From positions 1-64,000 of the forward strand of contig NZ_FRAC01000026.1 in assembly GCF_900142215.1 (NCBI RefSeq): a stretch of 64,000 nucleotides of DNA, written 5' to 3'. Each line of letters opens with the position of its first letter. Position 1 is the first letter of the stretch. The notes beneath the pieces were generated by a model. It had not been told where the DNA came from, made no database searches, and saw only the letters and a list, made by a program, of their open reading frames with translations. The stretch comes from Anaerocolumna jejuensis DSM 15929 (GTDB lineage Bacteria; Bacillota; Clostridia; Lachnospirales; Lachnospiraceae). The position numbers were made by a program, and so were the translations under genes. This document shows positions 27,859 through 37,897 of the stretch, in pieces.

Positions 27859-28147
27859 AGCTTTATATCTTTACAGCTTTAAAGTCTTAAACTTTTGGAG
27901 AATCATTACTACAATTCTTATCCTGCGTCCATACCTGCTTAAAAACTCATCCTAATGGTCAGAAAATATCCTTTTTATCTTTTCTCGTAACATACTATTT
28001 ATTTCCTGTTAATATTTTACATAAGCCTATAATCCATATATTAGCACTTTAAGTAATATAATTTAACAAAAAGGGACTATTTTCCTAAATAGCAAAAAAT
28101 TCCTATATCGAAATAATTTCACAGCAATGTTTTACTACTTAATTATC

Positions 28148-28435
28148 AGCTCCGGAGGCACATACAGTCAGACTATTGAGTTTACATAATCCGGATTCTC
28201 GGCCGGATACATACCCTTGCAAAGCTATCCTGGAGAAACAGCGAAGCTTGATGTTACAAGCATAACAAATGCTTCAGGCGGAATGATAGTCGTAAACAGC
28301 AGGAACTACATAAAGATAATTGGACTAGAGATATGTAATTTCAAGCCCTCAAATGGTAATCCTTCCTACGGTAATGAAAGAAGTGCAGATGGTATTTACT
28401 GTGACGGTAGTAGAGATATTCAAGTTAATGTGCAG
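28148..28435 (+). pseudogene. right-handed beta-helix (pectate-lyase-like) fragment
   Basis: Plus-strand frames give SSGGTYSQTIEFT, a stop, then LQSYPGETAKLDVTSIT, VVNSRNYIKIIGLEI and SADGIYCDGSRDIQV, a typical beta-helix polysaccharide-lyase N-terminal region with PGET and ADGI. The frame is interrupted, has no signal peptide, and ends at the terminator hairpin of the opposing gene. The rest of the gap 27859-28147 shows nothing recognisable. Confidence 0.5.
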
Positions 28436-28441
28436 AAAAAT

Positions 28442-28481
28442 AATAAGCGCCTCACGGGCTGTAGCTCATGAGGCGCTTATT
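28442..28481 (-). terminator. terminator of the metallophosphatase gene
   Basis: Thirteen-base-pair perfect stem AATAAGCGCCTCA / TGAGGCGCTTATT, 14-base loop, followed on the minus strand by ATTTTT. It lies 22 bases past the stop at 28504. Confidence 0.8.
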
Positions 28482-28503
28482 GCAACTTATAATAAAAAAT
28501 TTC

Positions 28504-31161
28504 TTAATTTAAAAATTTCGTATAGAGGCTTTGAACATCCGCAGCGCTGATGGCTTTGTTCATAATACGAGTTAAAGCTATATTTCCATTCAAAAGCAAT
28601 GTTGCATTGCCTGTCGTATCCGGATCTCCGCCAAGGCACATAGCAACACCTGATGTATGGCTGATGGTACCGCTGGCAGCGCTGGAATCCACAAGCTGTC
28701 CATTGAGATACAAATTCAGATTTGATCCGTCATAAGTTGCGACAAGGTGATAATATATACCTGACTGCAGCTGAACGCCAACGTGTTTATAGCTGCCGCC
28801 TATATACGCCCAAAGCTCGACTAATCCGGTAGATGTGCTTTCAAATCCAATACCGCTGTTTTGGCAGTTCTCAACGATTGCCTGATTTTGAATTGTGTTC
28901 ATTTTGAAAACAGTTTCGAGTGTGAATTGGTTCGAAATCAGATTCAATTGTGCATCGGACACATAGTAATTGGCGTAATTGGTGCCGTCAAGAACCAGCA
29001 CATTCTTTTTGAGGGTACTGTCTAGCTGAACTTGAGCATTATTTTTGAGTTTATACGATGTATTATAGGAAGAATTGTCCTTTGCTGTACCATCCGTGAA
29101 ATTGACATTCAATACATCAACAGGAGGCTGCTCAGGTAATGTTGTAAATGTCGTGGTAATTGGCTGGCTTTGTTTGCCAAAAGATTCGATACCATAAATA
29201 TGGACGCCATAGTTTGTATCAGCGTTAAGTCCCCCGACGCTGTAGGAAAGCGTTGAAGCCATTCTTTGCAGACCCAAATAAAAATCAGAGAAAATCGGAA
29301 AATCTTTTACAATAGCGTTCGTGGCGGTATCATAAACTTGAATTCTATATGAATGTACAAAATCCACATCTTTTGCCTGCGTAAAGGTGAGTGTCGCCGA
29401 AACATTGGTTATATTCGAAGTGGTAACCTTACTGCCGGCTTCAAAATAAGGCGCTGCACTTGTATCTGCTCTGGCGCTTGTATATACAAATGTATTTTTG
29501 CTTAACGGCCGGTTAAGAACCCAGTTGCTCTTTATTTGACAGTCGTTATGGAAGTCATAACGCTGAAGAGTAACCGCTGTATTTGAAATAGTGCCGATGA
29601 TGCCCTGCGCCACTTCGCTGGCTCTCGGCGGAATGGTGCCATTCGCTTTGCCGGATTCCAATTCGGTATAAGTCAATGTCGATGTTCCGACGCAGGTATA
29701 ATTTAATTGATAAATCGAGCGTTCATCTTCCAGAACAGCATGAGAATGTCCAGCAAAAGTAACAACCTGCGGATAATTTTTGAGTATGGAATCGAGGGTT
29801 GCATTGCCCCATTCGTCACTTAAATAAACGGTGTTTAATACTGGCTGATGGAAGGTAACAAAAATGGGATTGCTGGGATTTTCGGCGACAGCAGCATCAA
29901 GCTGGGTTTTCAGCCATTCCGTTGATTTTGAGGTGAAGACACCGTTGGTATCTCCCGCTTCTGTGCTAAGGCCAATGAAGTGGTAACCGTCAACTGAAAT
30001 GTTTGTATTCATTGTGCAGCCGAGTGTGTTGGTGAAGTTACTCTGGGCGTCCCTTACCGACATACCGTTCCAGTAGTCATGGTTGCCCATTACAAATACT
30101 TTTTGAGGAGCGGTTAAGGGATCTGTAAATACGGAATTAAAGATTGTGTTAAACTTCTGGTATGCCGCGGTCTCCCCTGCATTAGCCATATCACCTGCGA
30201 TCATAAGAACTTTAATATTATCCGCCTTAAATTTTATCAGTGCTTTTGTAAGATTCGTCTCCTCTTGCTGTATAGTTGTGGATCCATTCAAATGAATATC
30301 GCTAATGACACCAAAGGACAGACGAGCTGGTGAACCAGTATAAATCTTAACCGATGACATCTGGTCATTGACATCTGTGCCAACCCAGGAAGAACTTGCA
30401 TTAAATGTCCATTTGGTTCCTGTGAAATTATCATTCTGATATACTTCCACAGTCCAACCGCTTGGTATCTTAAGGGAGGACATCCAGTCATTCGGAATTC
30501 CTTTTGCGTTCAACTGTGCCATTGTATAGCTTCCCGGTTGCAATGCTGCTGCTGTTCCTCCATAATCTATGTCTGCATAGAATACAGCCGCTAAAATTTT
30601 AACAGATGTCATCTGGTCATTGACATCTGTGCCAACCCAGGACGAATCTGCAGTATATGTCCATTTGGTTCCTGTAAAGCTATCATTCTGATATACTTCT
30701 ACCATATACCCGCTGGGAACCCTTAACGAAGACATCCAGTCATTCGGAATTCCTGCCGCATTCAGCTGCGTCATTGTATATGTACCTACATCCAGTGTTA
30801 CTGCTGTTCCGCCGTAACTTTTATCTGCATAGAATGTTACTCCGTTTGTTGTTGGTGCTGTTGGTGTTGGTGGTGTTGGTGGTGTTGGTGTTGGCGTTGG
30901 TGTAGTTCCGCTGCCGCCTTGCTCCCATAAAGCAGGAACATTGGACGGTTCCCAGCCTACAAGGGAAGTATGTGCCTGACGACAGGTATAAGTACTTCCG
31001 CTATATGTTACCGTATCACTTACTGCATATGCAGTATTGGGAGCCCATGCTCCTCTGTCGGCTGCGCTTACCGGTATCGCCGTGAACAGGTTGCATAATA
31101 ATACAAGCATTACTATTAATGTCAGTGATTTTGTTAAAGATTTTTTCTTTAAAGCATTCAT
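28504..31161 (-). CDS. secreted calcineurin-like metallophosphatase with wall-binding modules
   Basis: 885 aa. Signal peptide 1-33; CBM5/12 38-80; Pro/Thr linker; two beta-gamma-crystallin modules (about 103-270) each with NDWMSS and NDQM[ST]S; a calcineurin-like phosphoesterase domain with GVISDIHLNG, AGDMAN, GNHDYWNG, TFHQPV and GHSHAV, i.e. the full two-metal ligand set; an Fn3-like domain; and a C-terminal LamG/concanavalin domain (LDGTNYANYYV, HLVATYDGSNLNLYLNG). A phosphatase or phosphodiesterase carried to chitin/glucan surfaces is inferred. Its first about 95 residues duplicate those of the GH64 protein. Own promoter in the repeat at 31201-31444; own terminator. Confidence 0.85.
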   Translation of the reverse strand: MNALKKKSLTKSLTLIVMLVLLCNLFTAIPVSAADRGAWAPNTAYAVSDTVTYSGSTYTCRQAHTSLVGWEPSNVPALWEQGGSGTTPTPTPTPPTPPTPTAPTTNGVTFYADKSYGGTAVTLDVGTYTMTQLNAAGIPNDWMSSLRVPSGYMVEVYQNDSFTGTKWTYTADSSWVGTDVNDQMTSVKILAAVFYADIDYGGTAAALQPGSYTMAQLNAKGIPNDWMSSLKIPSGWTVEVYQNDNFTGTKWTFNASSSWVGTDVNDQMSSVKIYTGSPARLSFGVISDIHLNGSTTIQQEETNLTKALIKFKADNIKVLMIAGDMANAGETAAYQKFNTIFNSVFTDPLTAPQKVFVMGNHDYWNGMSVRDAQSNFTNTLGCTMNTNISVDGYHFIGLSTEAGDTNGVFTSKSTEWLKTQLDAAVAENPSNPIFVTFHQPVLNTVYLSDEWGNATLDSILKNYPQVVTFAGHSHAVLEDERSIYQLNYTCVGTSTLTYTELESGKANGTIPPRASEVAQGIIGTISNTAVTLQRYDFHNDCQIKSNWVLNRPLSKNTFVYTSARADTSAAPYFEAGSKVTTSNITNVSATLTFTQAKDVDFVHSYRIQVYDTATNAIVKDFPIFSDFYLGLQRMASTLSYSVGGLNADTNYGVHIYGIESFGKQSQPITTTFTTLPEQPPVDVLNVNFTDGTAKDNSSYNTSYKLKNNAQVQLDSTLKKNVLVLDGTNYANYYVSDAQLNLISNQFTLETVFKMNTIQNQAIVENCQNSGIGFESTSTGLVELWAYIGGSYKHVGVQLQSGIYYHLVATYDGSNLNLYLNGQLVDSSAASGTISHTSGVAMCLGGDPDTTGNATLLLNGNIALTRIMNKAISAADVQSLYTKFLN

Positions 31162-31200
31162 GGTATATCCCCCTTATTATATTTGTTCAAAAGTTTTTTA

Positions 31201-31444
31201 GCCAACATAAGAGCCAAGGGCAGTAATTTTCTTAATCTTTTTTCATACTTTTTACTCCTCCTTCCATTATTCGTCTTTATTTCCAATTACTTCTAATATT
31301 TTAATTATATTTCGATTTATCCATAATGATATAGACAATATTGGCATTTATTGTTAAATCTTGTTGCAATATGCAAGCCATAGTTATAAAGTACTATAAA
31401 AATACACAAATAGAAAAGATCATGCTTTATAGTTTTATAGCTTT
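31201..31444 (-). repeat. duplicated promoter/leader region, copy 2
   Basis: Matches 27629-27858 almost throughout. It ends in a decayed copy of the orphan signal-peptide start: one A is missing in the AAA run after ATG, so the frame breaks after five codons, and LLPLALMLA survives in another frame before joining the metallophosphatase leader. Bases 31445-31575 show no gene. Confidence 0.7.
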
Positions 31445-31575
31445 AGTATATGCAGCGGCAATACTGTATGCAATATCACTTCATATGACAATCTGGTATA
31501 CAATTGCGGCAATTCAGCGCCCCTCTTTTATAATCAGCATCTCAACTCCGCTTTGATTTTTTTATAAATATAGAC

Positions 31576-31608
31576 AAAAGCATCGGGGTTTTCTTGCACC
31601 GATGCCTT
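31576..31608 (-). terminator. terminator after the response regulator gene
   Basis: Stem GGCATCGG / CCGATGCT with T run (TTTTGTC) on the minus strand, about 100 bases past the stop at 31712. Confidence 0.65.
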
Positions 31609-31711
31609 TGGATTTATCTCTATGAAATTTATGTTTTTGGGGTGTCACCTCCAGATAGTCCAATCTGGTAATAATATCCTTAAGTTCCCTTATCCCATCA
31701 CTATTATAAAA

Positions 31712-33259
31712 CTAATTTTTATATATTTTAACAAATTCACTTGTAGATATACCCGTAACTTCTTTAAACACCTTATAGAAATATTTAGAGTCTGTGAAAC
31801 CCAATTTTTCTGAAATTTCAAATGTATTCACATCTCCTTTTAATAATAACTCTTCTGCTTTATTGATCTTTATCTCTTTGATATAAGTATTGAAATTTTG
31901 TCCTACTTCTTTTGCAAAAAGTAAACTCAAATATTCCGGAGTCACATTAAGTTTATCTGCTACCTCCACTTGTGTTATTTTTTCATGCAAATGCACAGTA
32001 ATATAGCTTAAGGCTTTCTTTATAACCAGACTGTAGTCATTGTTCCGCTTTTTGACGGATAAAGACATTTTTGTTGCCAAATCCGAAAGTGAACCGCTTA
32101 ATTCCTTCCACGTATATGAATTTATCATTATTTGATATGTTTCCTTCAGGCTTAGGCTATTTTCCCATTCAACGCACACTTTTTTTGCAGAGTTTATCAT
32201 AGCAGACGAAAATTGTACAAATGCATTGATAACATCATCCGGCTGATGTAAGTCTTTTCTCCAGCATTTCAAAAACTCACTGCAATAGATTTCTATATTA
32301 TCCAAATCCATAGAGTGAACAGCCAGAATCATACTGCGTTCTAATTCAATAGGATATTTAACCAATTTAGTAACGATATGCTGAATTTTAGCATGGTCAA
32401 TCAGTACATCTTCTCCAAGTACAATTGACCATTGCAGCTCTTTCATTATAGTAGAAAGACTGTTTGTAAAGGTATTAATATTCTCACATTCAATAAATCC
32501 AAAGATTGTATTTCCATACTGTGGTTGATAGATTTCTATACGCAGTTTATTCTGTATAGCCCTTTTAAAATCATATGTTTTTTTATTTTCAGGTAAAATA
32601 ATAACATATGTATTTTCAGCGCTGATTTTATATAAGTAATACTGATTTGCGAGATACATATTCAAATTCTCTTCCAGCAGTTCCAATACTTTTTTTGAAA
32701 TATTCTCGACAACACTATCTAAATAAACTATTCCAATATGAAAGTTTTTTGTTACATCCAAACCATATTCAGTTTTCATTTTTTCAGCCATCCCTTTTGT
32801 GCCAATATCATTTCCCAGAAAAAGGCTGTTTAAAATATAATCTATGGAAACAGATTCAGATGTCTTACTTTCTTCAAGCGACTTTTCCAGTTTAATCATT
32901 TTTTCTATATCTATTAATACTCTTTGAAGATCCTCTACAGTAAACGGCTTAAGTAAATATTCATAAACTCCAACCTTTATAGCTTTTTGGGCATACTCAA
33001 ATTCCGAATACCCACTTAATATAATAGACTTATGCTTTAAATTATACTTTTTTAATTTATCCAACATTTCCAATCCGCTCATATCAGGCATTTTAATGTC
33101 AGTTATGATAAGGTCAGGTTTTTTCTCCGCAACTATTTTTTCTCCTTCAATCCCATTGCCAGCCTCCCCAACAATCTGATAATTGCTGCTTATTTGGTTT
33201 ATTAATTGAACAATTCCTTTACGGGTTCTCATTTCATCCTCAACCACAACAATTTTCAT
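31712..33259 (-). CDS. YesN-type response regulator with AraC DNA-binding domain
   Basis: 515 aa, ATG at 33259 after GGAGGAGATCTTT. Receiver domain 1-120: acidic pocket VVVEDE, phospho-acceptor Asp in LIITDIKMPDMSG, Ser/Thr in IILSGYSE and Lys in LLKPF. A 270-residue linker domain follows, then a C-terminal AraC/XylS double helix-turn-helix (KITQVEVADKLNVTPEYLS; FEISEKLGFTDSKYFYKVF). Partner of the kinase 78 bases upstream. Such pairs usually control neighbouring polysaccharide-utilisation genes and sugar ABC transporters, so it probably responds to glucan or chitin oligomers here. Target sites were not identified; the repeat at 27629/31201 is a candidate. Confidence 0.92.
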   Translation of the reverse strand: MKIVVVEDEMRTRKGIVQLINQISSNYQIVGEAGNGIEGEKIVAEKKPDLIITDIKMPDMSGLEMLDKLKKYNLKHKSIILSGYSEFEYAQKAIKVGVYEYLLKPFTVEDLQRVLIDIEKMIKLEKSLEESKTSESVSIDYILNSLFLGNDIGTKGMAEKMKTEYGLDVTKNFHIGIVYLDSVVENISKKVLELLEENLNMYLANQYYLYKISAENTYVIILPENKKTYDFKRAIQNKLRIEIYQPQYGNTIFGFIECENINTFTNSLSTIMKELQWSIVLGEDVLIDHAKIQHIVTKLVKYPIELERSMILAVHSMDLDNIEIYCSEFLKCWRKDLHQPDDVINAFVQFSSAMINSAKKVCVEWENSLSLKETYQIMINSYTWKELSGSLSDLATKMSLSVKKRNNDYSLVIKKALSYITVHLHEKITQVEVADKLNVTPEYLSLLFAKEVGQNFNTYIKEIKINKAEELLLKGDVNTFEISEKLGFTDSKYFYKVFKEVTGISTSEFVKIYKN

Positions 33260-33337
33260 AAAGATCTCCTCCAGCTTTAAATAATAAGGTATATTCTAAA
33301 TTGCTTATAGATTTCTTTCATACCATCCATTGATAAT

Positions 33338-35227
33338 TTATTCCAGCTGTCTGGGGATTTCAAACAATATTTCAGTTCCCTTACCCAGTTCACTTTTAAT
33401 ATTCCATTTGCAGTTTTCACCATAATATAGTTTTAGGCGGTTAAACACATTTTTTACACCTAATCCTCTTCTGCTGCTTATTATATCACTCCCATCCTCT
33501 TTTAACAGTTCTCCGAGTTTCGACTCATCCATCCCTCTGCCATTATCTTTTATAGATATTACTATATTTTCATCTTCAAATATATGTATATTCACAGTAA
33601 TCAAGCCTCCTGAAGCGTATCCGTCAAATCCGTGAATTATGGCATTTTCAATAAGCGGCTGCATCAATAGCTTATGGATCCTGCAATCAAGTACATTTTC
33701 ATCGATTTCTGTTTCACAATGGAAGGAATACTCAAAGCGTATCTGCTGCAGATACATATATTGTCTAAGCCATTCGATTTCCTGTTTAAAAGTGACAATT
33801 TCATTACTCTGGTTTACACTATACCTCAAAATCTGCGCAAGATTCTTAAGCATATTACTTATTTTATACTGTTCATTTTCTATTGCTACCCAATTTATTG
33901 TATCTAATGTATTATATAGAAAATGAGGGTTTATTTGAGCTTCAAGTGCTTTGATTTCGGCATCCTTTTGTTGTCTGGCTGCAGATTTGACGTCTTCAAT
34001 CAGCCTTTTTATCTGCACCATCATACTATTAAAAGTTGTAGCAATGATTGATATTTCATCCTTTGTATCAAAGTTAACACGTACATTCAGTTCTCCGCTT
34101 TTGGCAGTTGTCATAGCTTGAATGATTTTTCTTACAGAATTGGAAAATCTTCCAGAAAAATAGATAACAAGGATTATTGAAAGAAGCACTGCTGCCAGAC
34201 CAATTAATGTATAAAGCCTTTGAAGTGAATAAATTTCTGAAAACATACTTTCTTTATCTGTAATATTTATATAGTTCCACCCCAGATTGTTATCTGTATA
34301 CCGGTTTACCAAAACAGGCTTTTGACTTAGATCCTTAATCCTGCTGTTTGAATTCCTCATATCTCCTGACAATTCTATAGAATTCTCCTTAAGGATTCTT
34401 TCTTCTTTCTTACCAATGTAGTATTTTTCAGGGAATGAGATAATCCTTTGTTCTTTATCGACTATAAAGTTAAAGCCTTTCTTTTGATTATCATTTTCTA
34501 CGTTTCCATATGCTCCGTTACATATATCAGATATCATCTGTTCATTTAAGCTTATTACAATTACTCCCAACGTAGTTTTATCAAATTTCTCTATATCAAA
34601 CATCCTTTTGGCAATATGAAACAGATAACATCCCTTATCTCCGTATTGATCGGCAAATGATGTCGGTATAAGTACAGTGTGGTCTGTTTTTTCTGCCTGC
34701 ACATAAAAATCTGTTTTGACAATATCCTTGTATTTAGTCCAAAAGTGCTGAGTTGCCAACCCCGTAACTTTGTCATAACACACTACCAGTCCATTAGGAC
34801 ATAGAATCGAGATGCATGAGATTCCTTCTTTTGAATTTGCCAGAATACCAAGCTTTTCTCTGAGTTTTCCGAAAGCAGATATTTGCTCATCTACCGAATC
34901 GTTTCCTAATTTTTTGGTAAGTTCAACAATTTCATTATCCGAAAATATTTGAAATAGTAATTCGTTGTATGATTCGATTTTCAAATTTACATTTTTGGCA
35001 GTCTGAAACAGATTAATCTCTAAAAGCTCATTAACTTTATTTTGCATTGATTTTGTTGTGTTTAAATAAAAAATAAACTGCACTGATATTAAAGGAATTA
35101 TTGCCGCAAAAAGAAAAGAAAAAATGAGTCTAACTTTTAAGCTCATTTTACAGTTATCTGATTTGTACGAAACTTTATTAATAAATACTCTGGATAATTC
35201 AGCTGCTTTTTTAAATTTTGCATTCAT
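33338..35227 (-). CDS. YesM-type sensor histidine kinase
   Basis: 629 aa from the ATG at 35227 (weak GGGTG; an alternative GTG at 35236 is equally weak). One membrane helix at about residues 30-50, a large extracellular sensor region to about 295, a second helix (TLIGLAAVLLSIILVIYF), HAMP (to about 375), then the histidine box INPHFLYNTLDTINW with the phospho-accepting His, and an ATPase domain with PLIENAIIHGFDG, DNGRGM and RRGLGVKNV. All boxes are intact. It phosphorylates the regulator encoded next. Hairpin upstream at 35342-35378 isolates it from the preceding gene. Confidence 0.92.
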   Translation of the reverse strand: MNAKFKKAAELSRVFINKVSYKSDNCKMSLKVRLIFSFLFAAIIPLISVQFIFYLNTTKSMQNKVNELLEINLFQTAKNVNLKIESYNELLFQIFSDNEIVELTKKLGNDSVDEQISAFGKLREKLGILANSKEGISCISILCPNGLVVCYDKVTGLATQHFWTKYKDIVKTDFYVQAEKTDHTVLIPTSFADQYGDKGCYLFHIAKRMFDIEKFDKTTLGVIVISLNEQMISDICNGAYGNVENDNQKKGFNFIVDKEQRIISFPEKYYIGKKEERILKENSIELSGDMRNSNSRIKDLSQKPVLVNRYTDNNLGWNYINITDKESMFSEIYSLQRLYTLIGLAAVLLSIILVIYFSGRFSNSVRKIIQAMTTAKSGELNVRVNFDTKDEISIIATTFNSMMVQIKRLIEDVKSAARQQKDAEIKALEAQINPHFLYNTLDTINWVAIENEQYKISNMLKNLAQILRYSVNQSNEIVTFKQEIEWLRQYMYLQQIRFEYSFHCETEIDENVLDCRIHKLLMQPLIENAIIHGFDGYASGGLITVNIHIFEDENIVISIKDNGRGMDESKLGELLKEDGSDIISSRRGLGVKNVFNRLKLYYGENCKWNIKSELGKGTEILFEIPRQLE

Positions 35228-35341
35228 AAATAGCACCCGTGTAATATATTACTTTTATCAATATATATAATAGACATTTCATATTTTACTCCATAACAAT
35301 CCAAATAACAATCCTGTAAATTTACTATGTAATTTCAATAT

Positions 35342-35378
35342 AGGGCTATGTACATAACGATGTTACGCACATAGCCCT
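35342..35378 (-). terminator. hairpin between the lectin-propeller gene and the kinase gene
   Basis: Stem AGGGCTATGT / ACATAGCCCT with an internal partly palindromic loop; T-rich on the plus side, TATATTG on the minus side. Most likely ends transcription from 37394-35400. Confidence 0.6.
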
Positions 35379-35399
35379 TCTAATTAATCCCTGCAAACT

Positions 35400-37394
35400 C
35401 TAGTTGAACCTTTCAAGATAAAACTTTTGGTTATCACCATTCGCCTCGGTATACTGAGTCAATTTCGCCGAATCCTCCCTGGAAACTCCTTCAATATCCC
35501 ATGCCATTCCTGAATGTTTGAAGTAAATCTTGAAGCTTCCGTCCTGCTGCGGAACAAGTCTCACCAATTGATTGTCTCCGCTCACATAGTCCCACAGATG
35601 GGTTCCGTGACCTGCTTCCATTGAGACATCCGCCAAATCTATTACCTTTGAAGGGGCATTTAAATAGACTACTTTGTACCAGCCGTTTTCAGCACTTTCG
35701 AACCTCCATTTAAACCAATTATTGGTTTGAAATGACCATTGAATTACCGGTGTATCATTACTGGTAGCCCCGCCCCCGCCGTTAATATATTTACCACTGT
35801 GTCGCGCTTGTATATAGTAGTCTCCTATAGGCTGTAACCGCCACTGCTGCCAGGCTTGACCTGTGTAATCATATTGCTGTACTTTCGCCCCATTTGAAGT
35901 GTTTCCGTTTTGAACTTCAAGGCATTTACCGCTATTCACATTAATGATTTTAAATAATCCATTGCCCACATCAACAAAATTCCATTGATGCGCAGTATTC
36001 CCTTCAGTATAGTCCCAATTGTGGATCTGTGCTTCATTGGCAGTTGAATCATTCGCAACGCAGACATCATCTCCGCTCACGAAAGATGCGATTCGGAAGG
36101 ATTCATTGCCGTTTGGGACCAAAGACCATTTTTGATTGTTGGAGTTCGCATCATATGTCCACTGATTCACCACAGAACCGTTTGAAGTACTTCCGCCAAT
36201 CAGATCCAGCGTTTTTCCTGTCCCATTATTAACTAGCATGAAAAGATTACTGTTATACAAATTGTTACTGGGAAGAATGTCAGTGGTTCCACATTTGACA
36301 TCACTTTTACCAGTTGTAGAATTCTTAACTGCAGCAATGATAAAAACTGTAGAATTACCGGTTGGAACCAGGCATCTACTGTATCCTGTCGGTATGACGC
36401 AGTCCTGGACCGTCCAATGGCCCTGCCCATAATTATAATTTAAGAACAATTTATCCGACCGTCCTCCTGAAATTACAACTGTTCCATTTGGACCTCCGCC
36501 GGGAACCCATGTAACATACGGCTGTGATCCCGGTGTTTGTCCCTGATAATAATTCACCTTGCTGCCAGGGTCAGAAGCATTTCCCCAGTTTTCAGGGTCT
36601 GAGGAAATTTTATAATGAATTTGATCCTCTTGCATATTTACCATTTCATATACCAGCATATACTTTCCATTACCCATTTTAGTGACCGTAGGCATGCCCG
36701 GTCTTAATTCACCCAGCGCAACATCTGCCTTTGTGCTGCTCCAATCAATTCCATTTGAAGAAGATCTATGTACTACCATCTGGTTATTGTTCGGATCCTG
36801 TTCATCCGCATAGTAGCAAATCAATTTATTATTGGCAGCTAGAAGGAACGGTTCCCATATCCCCTGACTTTGCCAGTTCATACCTCCCCCGTATGCCCCC
36901 CCTGTTGCTATTGTAGATACATAAGACCAATTTCTACCCAGATCATTACTTTTGTATAGCTCAATATTGTGAACCAGCTCACCGGCAGGAAATGCATTGA
37001 CAGCCAGGAGCATAGTTCCTGCCGGCATATTTCCTATCTGTTGTGGAAGTTCATACAAAAAGCCTTGTTCCCTTAACCCCTCATCCGGGTGTACATCTGC
37101 AACCTCAGAAATCTTATTCCACGATTGTCCTCCATTTGTACTTTCATAGATCGGGAAATTCGGACCGGCCGGATGCGGAGTTTGATTATCCGTCCATGAC
37201 TCATGTGTTGCATACATCTTTCCATTATTATCGCCGCTGTAATGAAGCATTAAAGCACGAGCGTAACTTGCACTTTTTGTAGATGTACTCGACCATACCG
37301 TAACCGGACCAAAAGCATATGTACTGGTAACAAAACATGAGATTAGAAAAATTGAAACAAATGACAATATAGCAATTCTTTTTACATTTTTCAC
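35400..37394 (-). CDS. secreted sialidase/GH93-like beta-propeller with ricin-type lectin repeats
   Basis: 664 aa from the GTG at 37394 (GGGAGAG 6 bases upstream). N-terminal signal with a possible lipobox (LISC) or peptidase site at TYAFG. Residues about 30-360 contain Asp-box-like repeats (YESTNGGQSWNKI, YKSNDLGRNWSYV, SSSNGIDWSS) typical of sialidase-fold propellers, closest in feel to GH93 exo-arabinanases. Residues about 375-660 hold two ricin-type beta-trefoils (CBM13), with QxW-type motifs NQKWSL, AHQWNFV and WQQWRLQ. Secreted sugar hydrolase or binder, acting outside. Its own promoter is not evident. GH93 versus non-catalytic propeller cannot be decided here. Confidence 0.75.
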   Translation of the reverse strand: MKNVKRIAILSFVSIFLISCFVTSTYAFGPVTVWSSTSTKSASYARALMLHYSGDNNGKMYATHESWTDNQTPHPAGPNFPIYESTNGGQSWNKISEVADVHPDEGLREQGFLYELPQQIGNMPAGTMLLAVNAFPAGELVHNIELYKSNDLGRNWSYVSTIATGGAYGGGMNWQSQGIWEPFLLAANNKLICYYADEQDPNNNQMVVHRSSSNGIDWSSTKADVALGELRPGMPTVTKMGNGKYMLVYEMVNMQEDQIHYKISSDPENWGNASDPGSKVNYYQGQTPGSQPYVTWVPGGGPNGTVVISGGRSDKLFLNYNYGQGHWTVQDCVIPTGYSRCLVPTGNSTVFIIAAVKNSTTGKSDVKCGTTDILPSNNLYNSNLFMLVNNGTGKTLDLIGGSTSNGSVVNQWTYDANSNNQKWSLVPNGNESFRIASFVSGDDVCVANDSTANEAQIHNWDYTEGNTAHQWNFVDVGNGLFKIINVNSGKCLEVQNGNTSNGAKVQQYDYTGQAWQQWRLQPIGDYYIQARHSGKYINGGGGATSNDTPVIQWSFQTNNWFKWRFESAENGWYKVVYLNAPSKVIDLADVSMEAGHGTHLWDYVSGDNQLVRLVPQQDGSFKIYFKHSGMAWDIEGVSREDSAKLTQYTEANGDNQKFYLERFN

Positions 37395-37552
37395 AAACTT
37401 CTCTCCCAAATTGATATTTTTTTGATTAATGTAAATACTAAGAAGACGAAAGACGACAATTATACATTTGAATTATCGATTGAGTTACTTCTGAATAGCA
37501 ATACCAAGCATTTAACTCATATTTACATTATAAATATAAGCATTTCTTTATA

Positions 37553-37880
37553 CTACTCAAATATTTTAATACAGGTGTAAAATTTTAAGCAAGTTTTTTG
37601 TTGATAAGTATACAATTTTAAAATATTATAGGTTTCTCCATCTATGGTCTTCTGCCTTAATGAGTTTGGTCTGGTTTTACAAGGCTCAAGTGCATAAATC
37701 CTTTCATCAATAGCCTTTTTGGAAAGCGACCTCGGGAATTTGTCAAGCGGACCTACAACATAAGCTGCCGTGTCTCTTTCTTCATTTACAATCATTTCTG
37801 CTGTCATCTTACCGTTATCAACAAGAGGCTTAGGTAGTCTTGAAGTTCTTTCACTGACTCCATATAGCTCCCATAATATT
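37553..37880 (-). pseudogene. unrecognised coding remnant with a frameshift
   Basis: Two frames join: QYYGSYMESVKELQDYL (from about 37880) then KPLVDNGKMTAEMIVNEERD and TAAYVVGPLDKFPRSL, which runs on to 37553. The composition is protein-like but the first frame has no start and the join needs a one-base shift. No family recognised. The 158 bases on its left, up to the propeller gene, are AT-rich and empty. Confidence 0.3.
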
Positions 37881-37897
37881 GCTGAATTTTTATAGAA

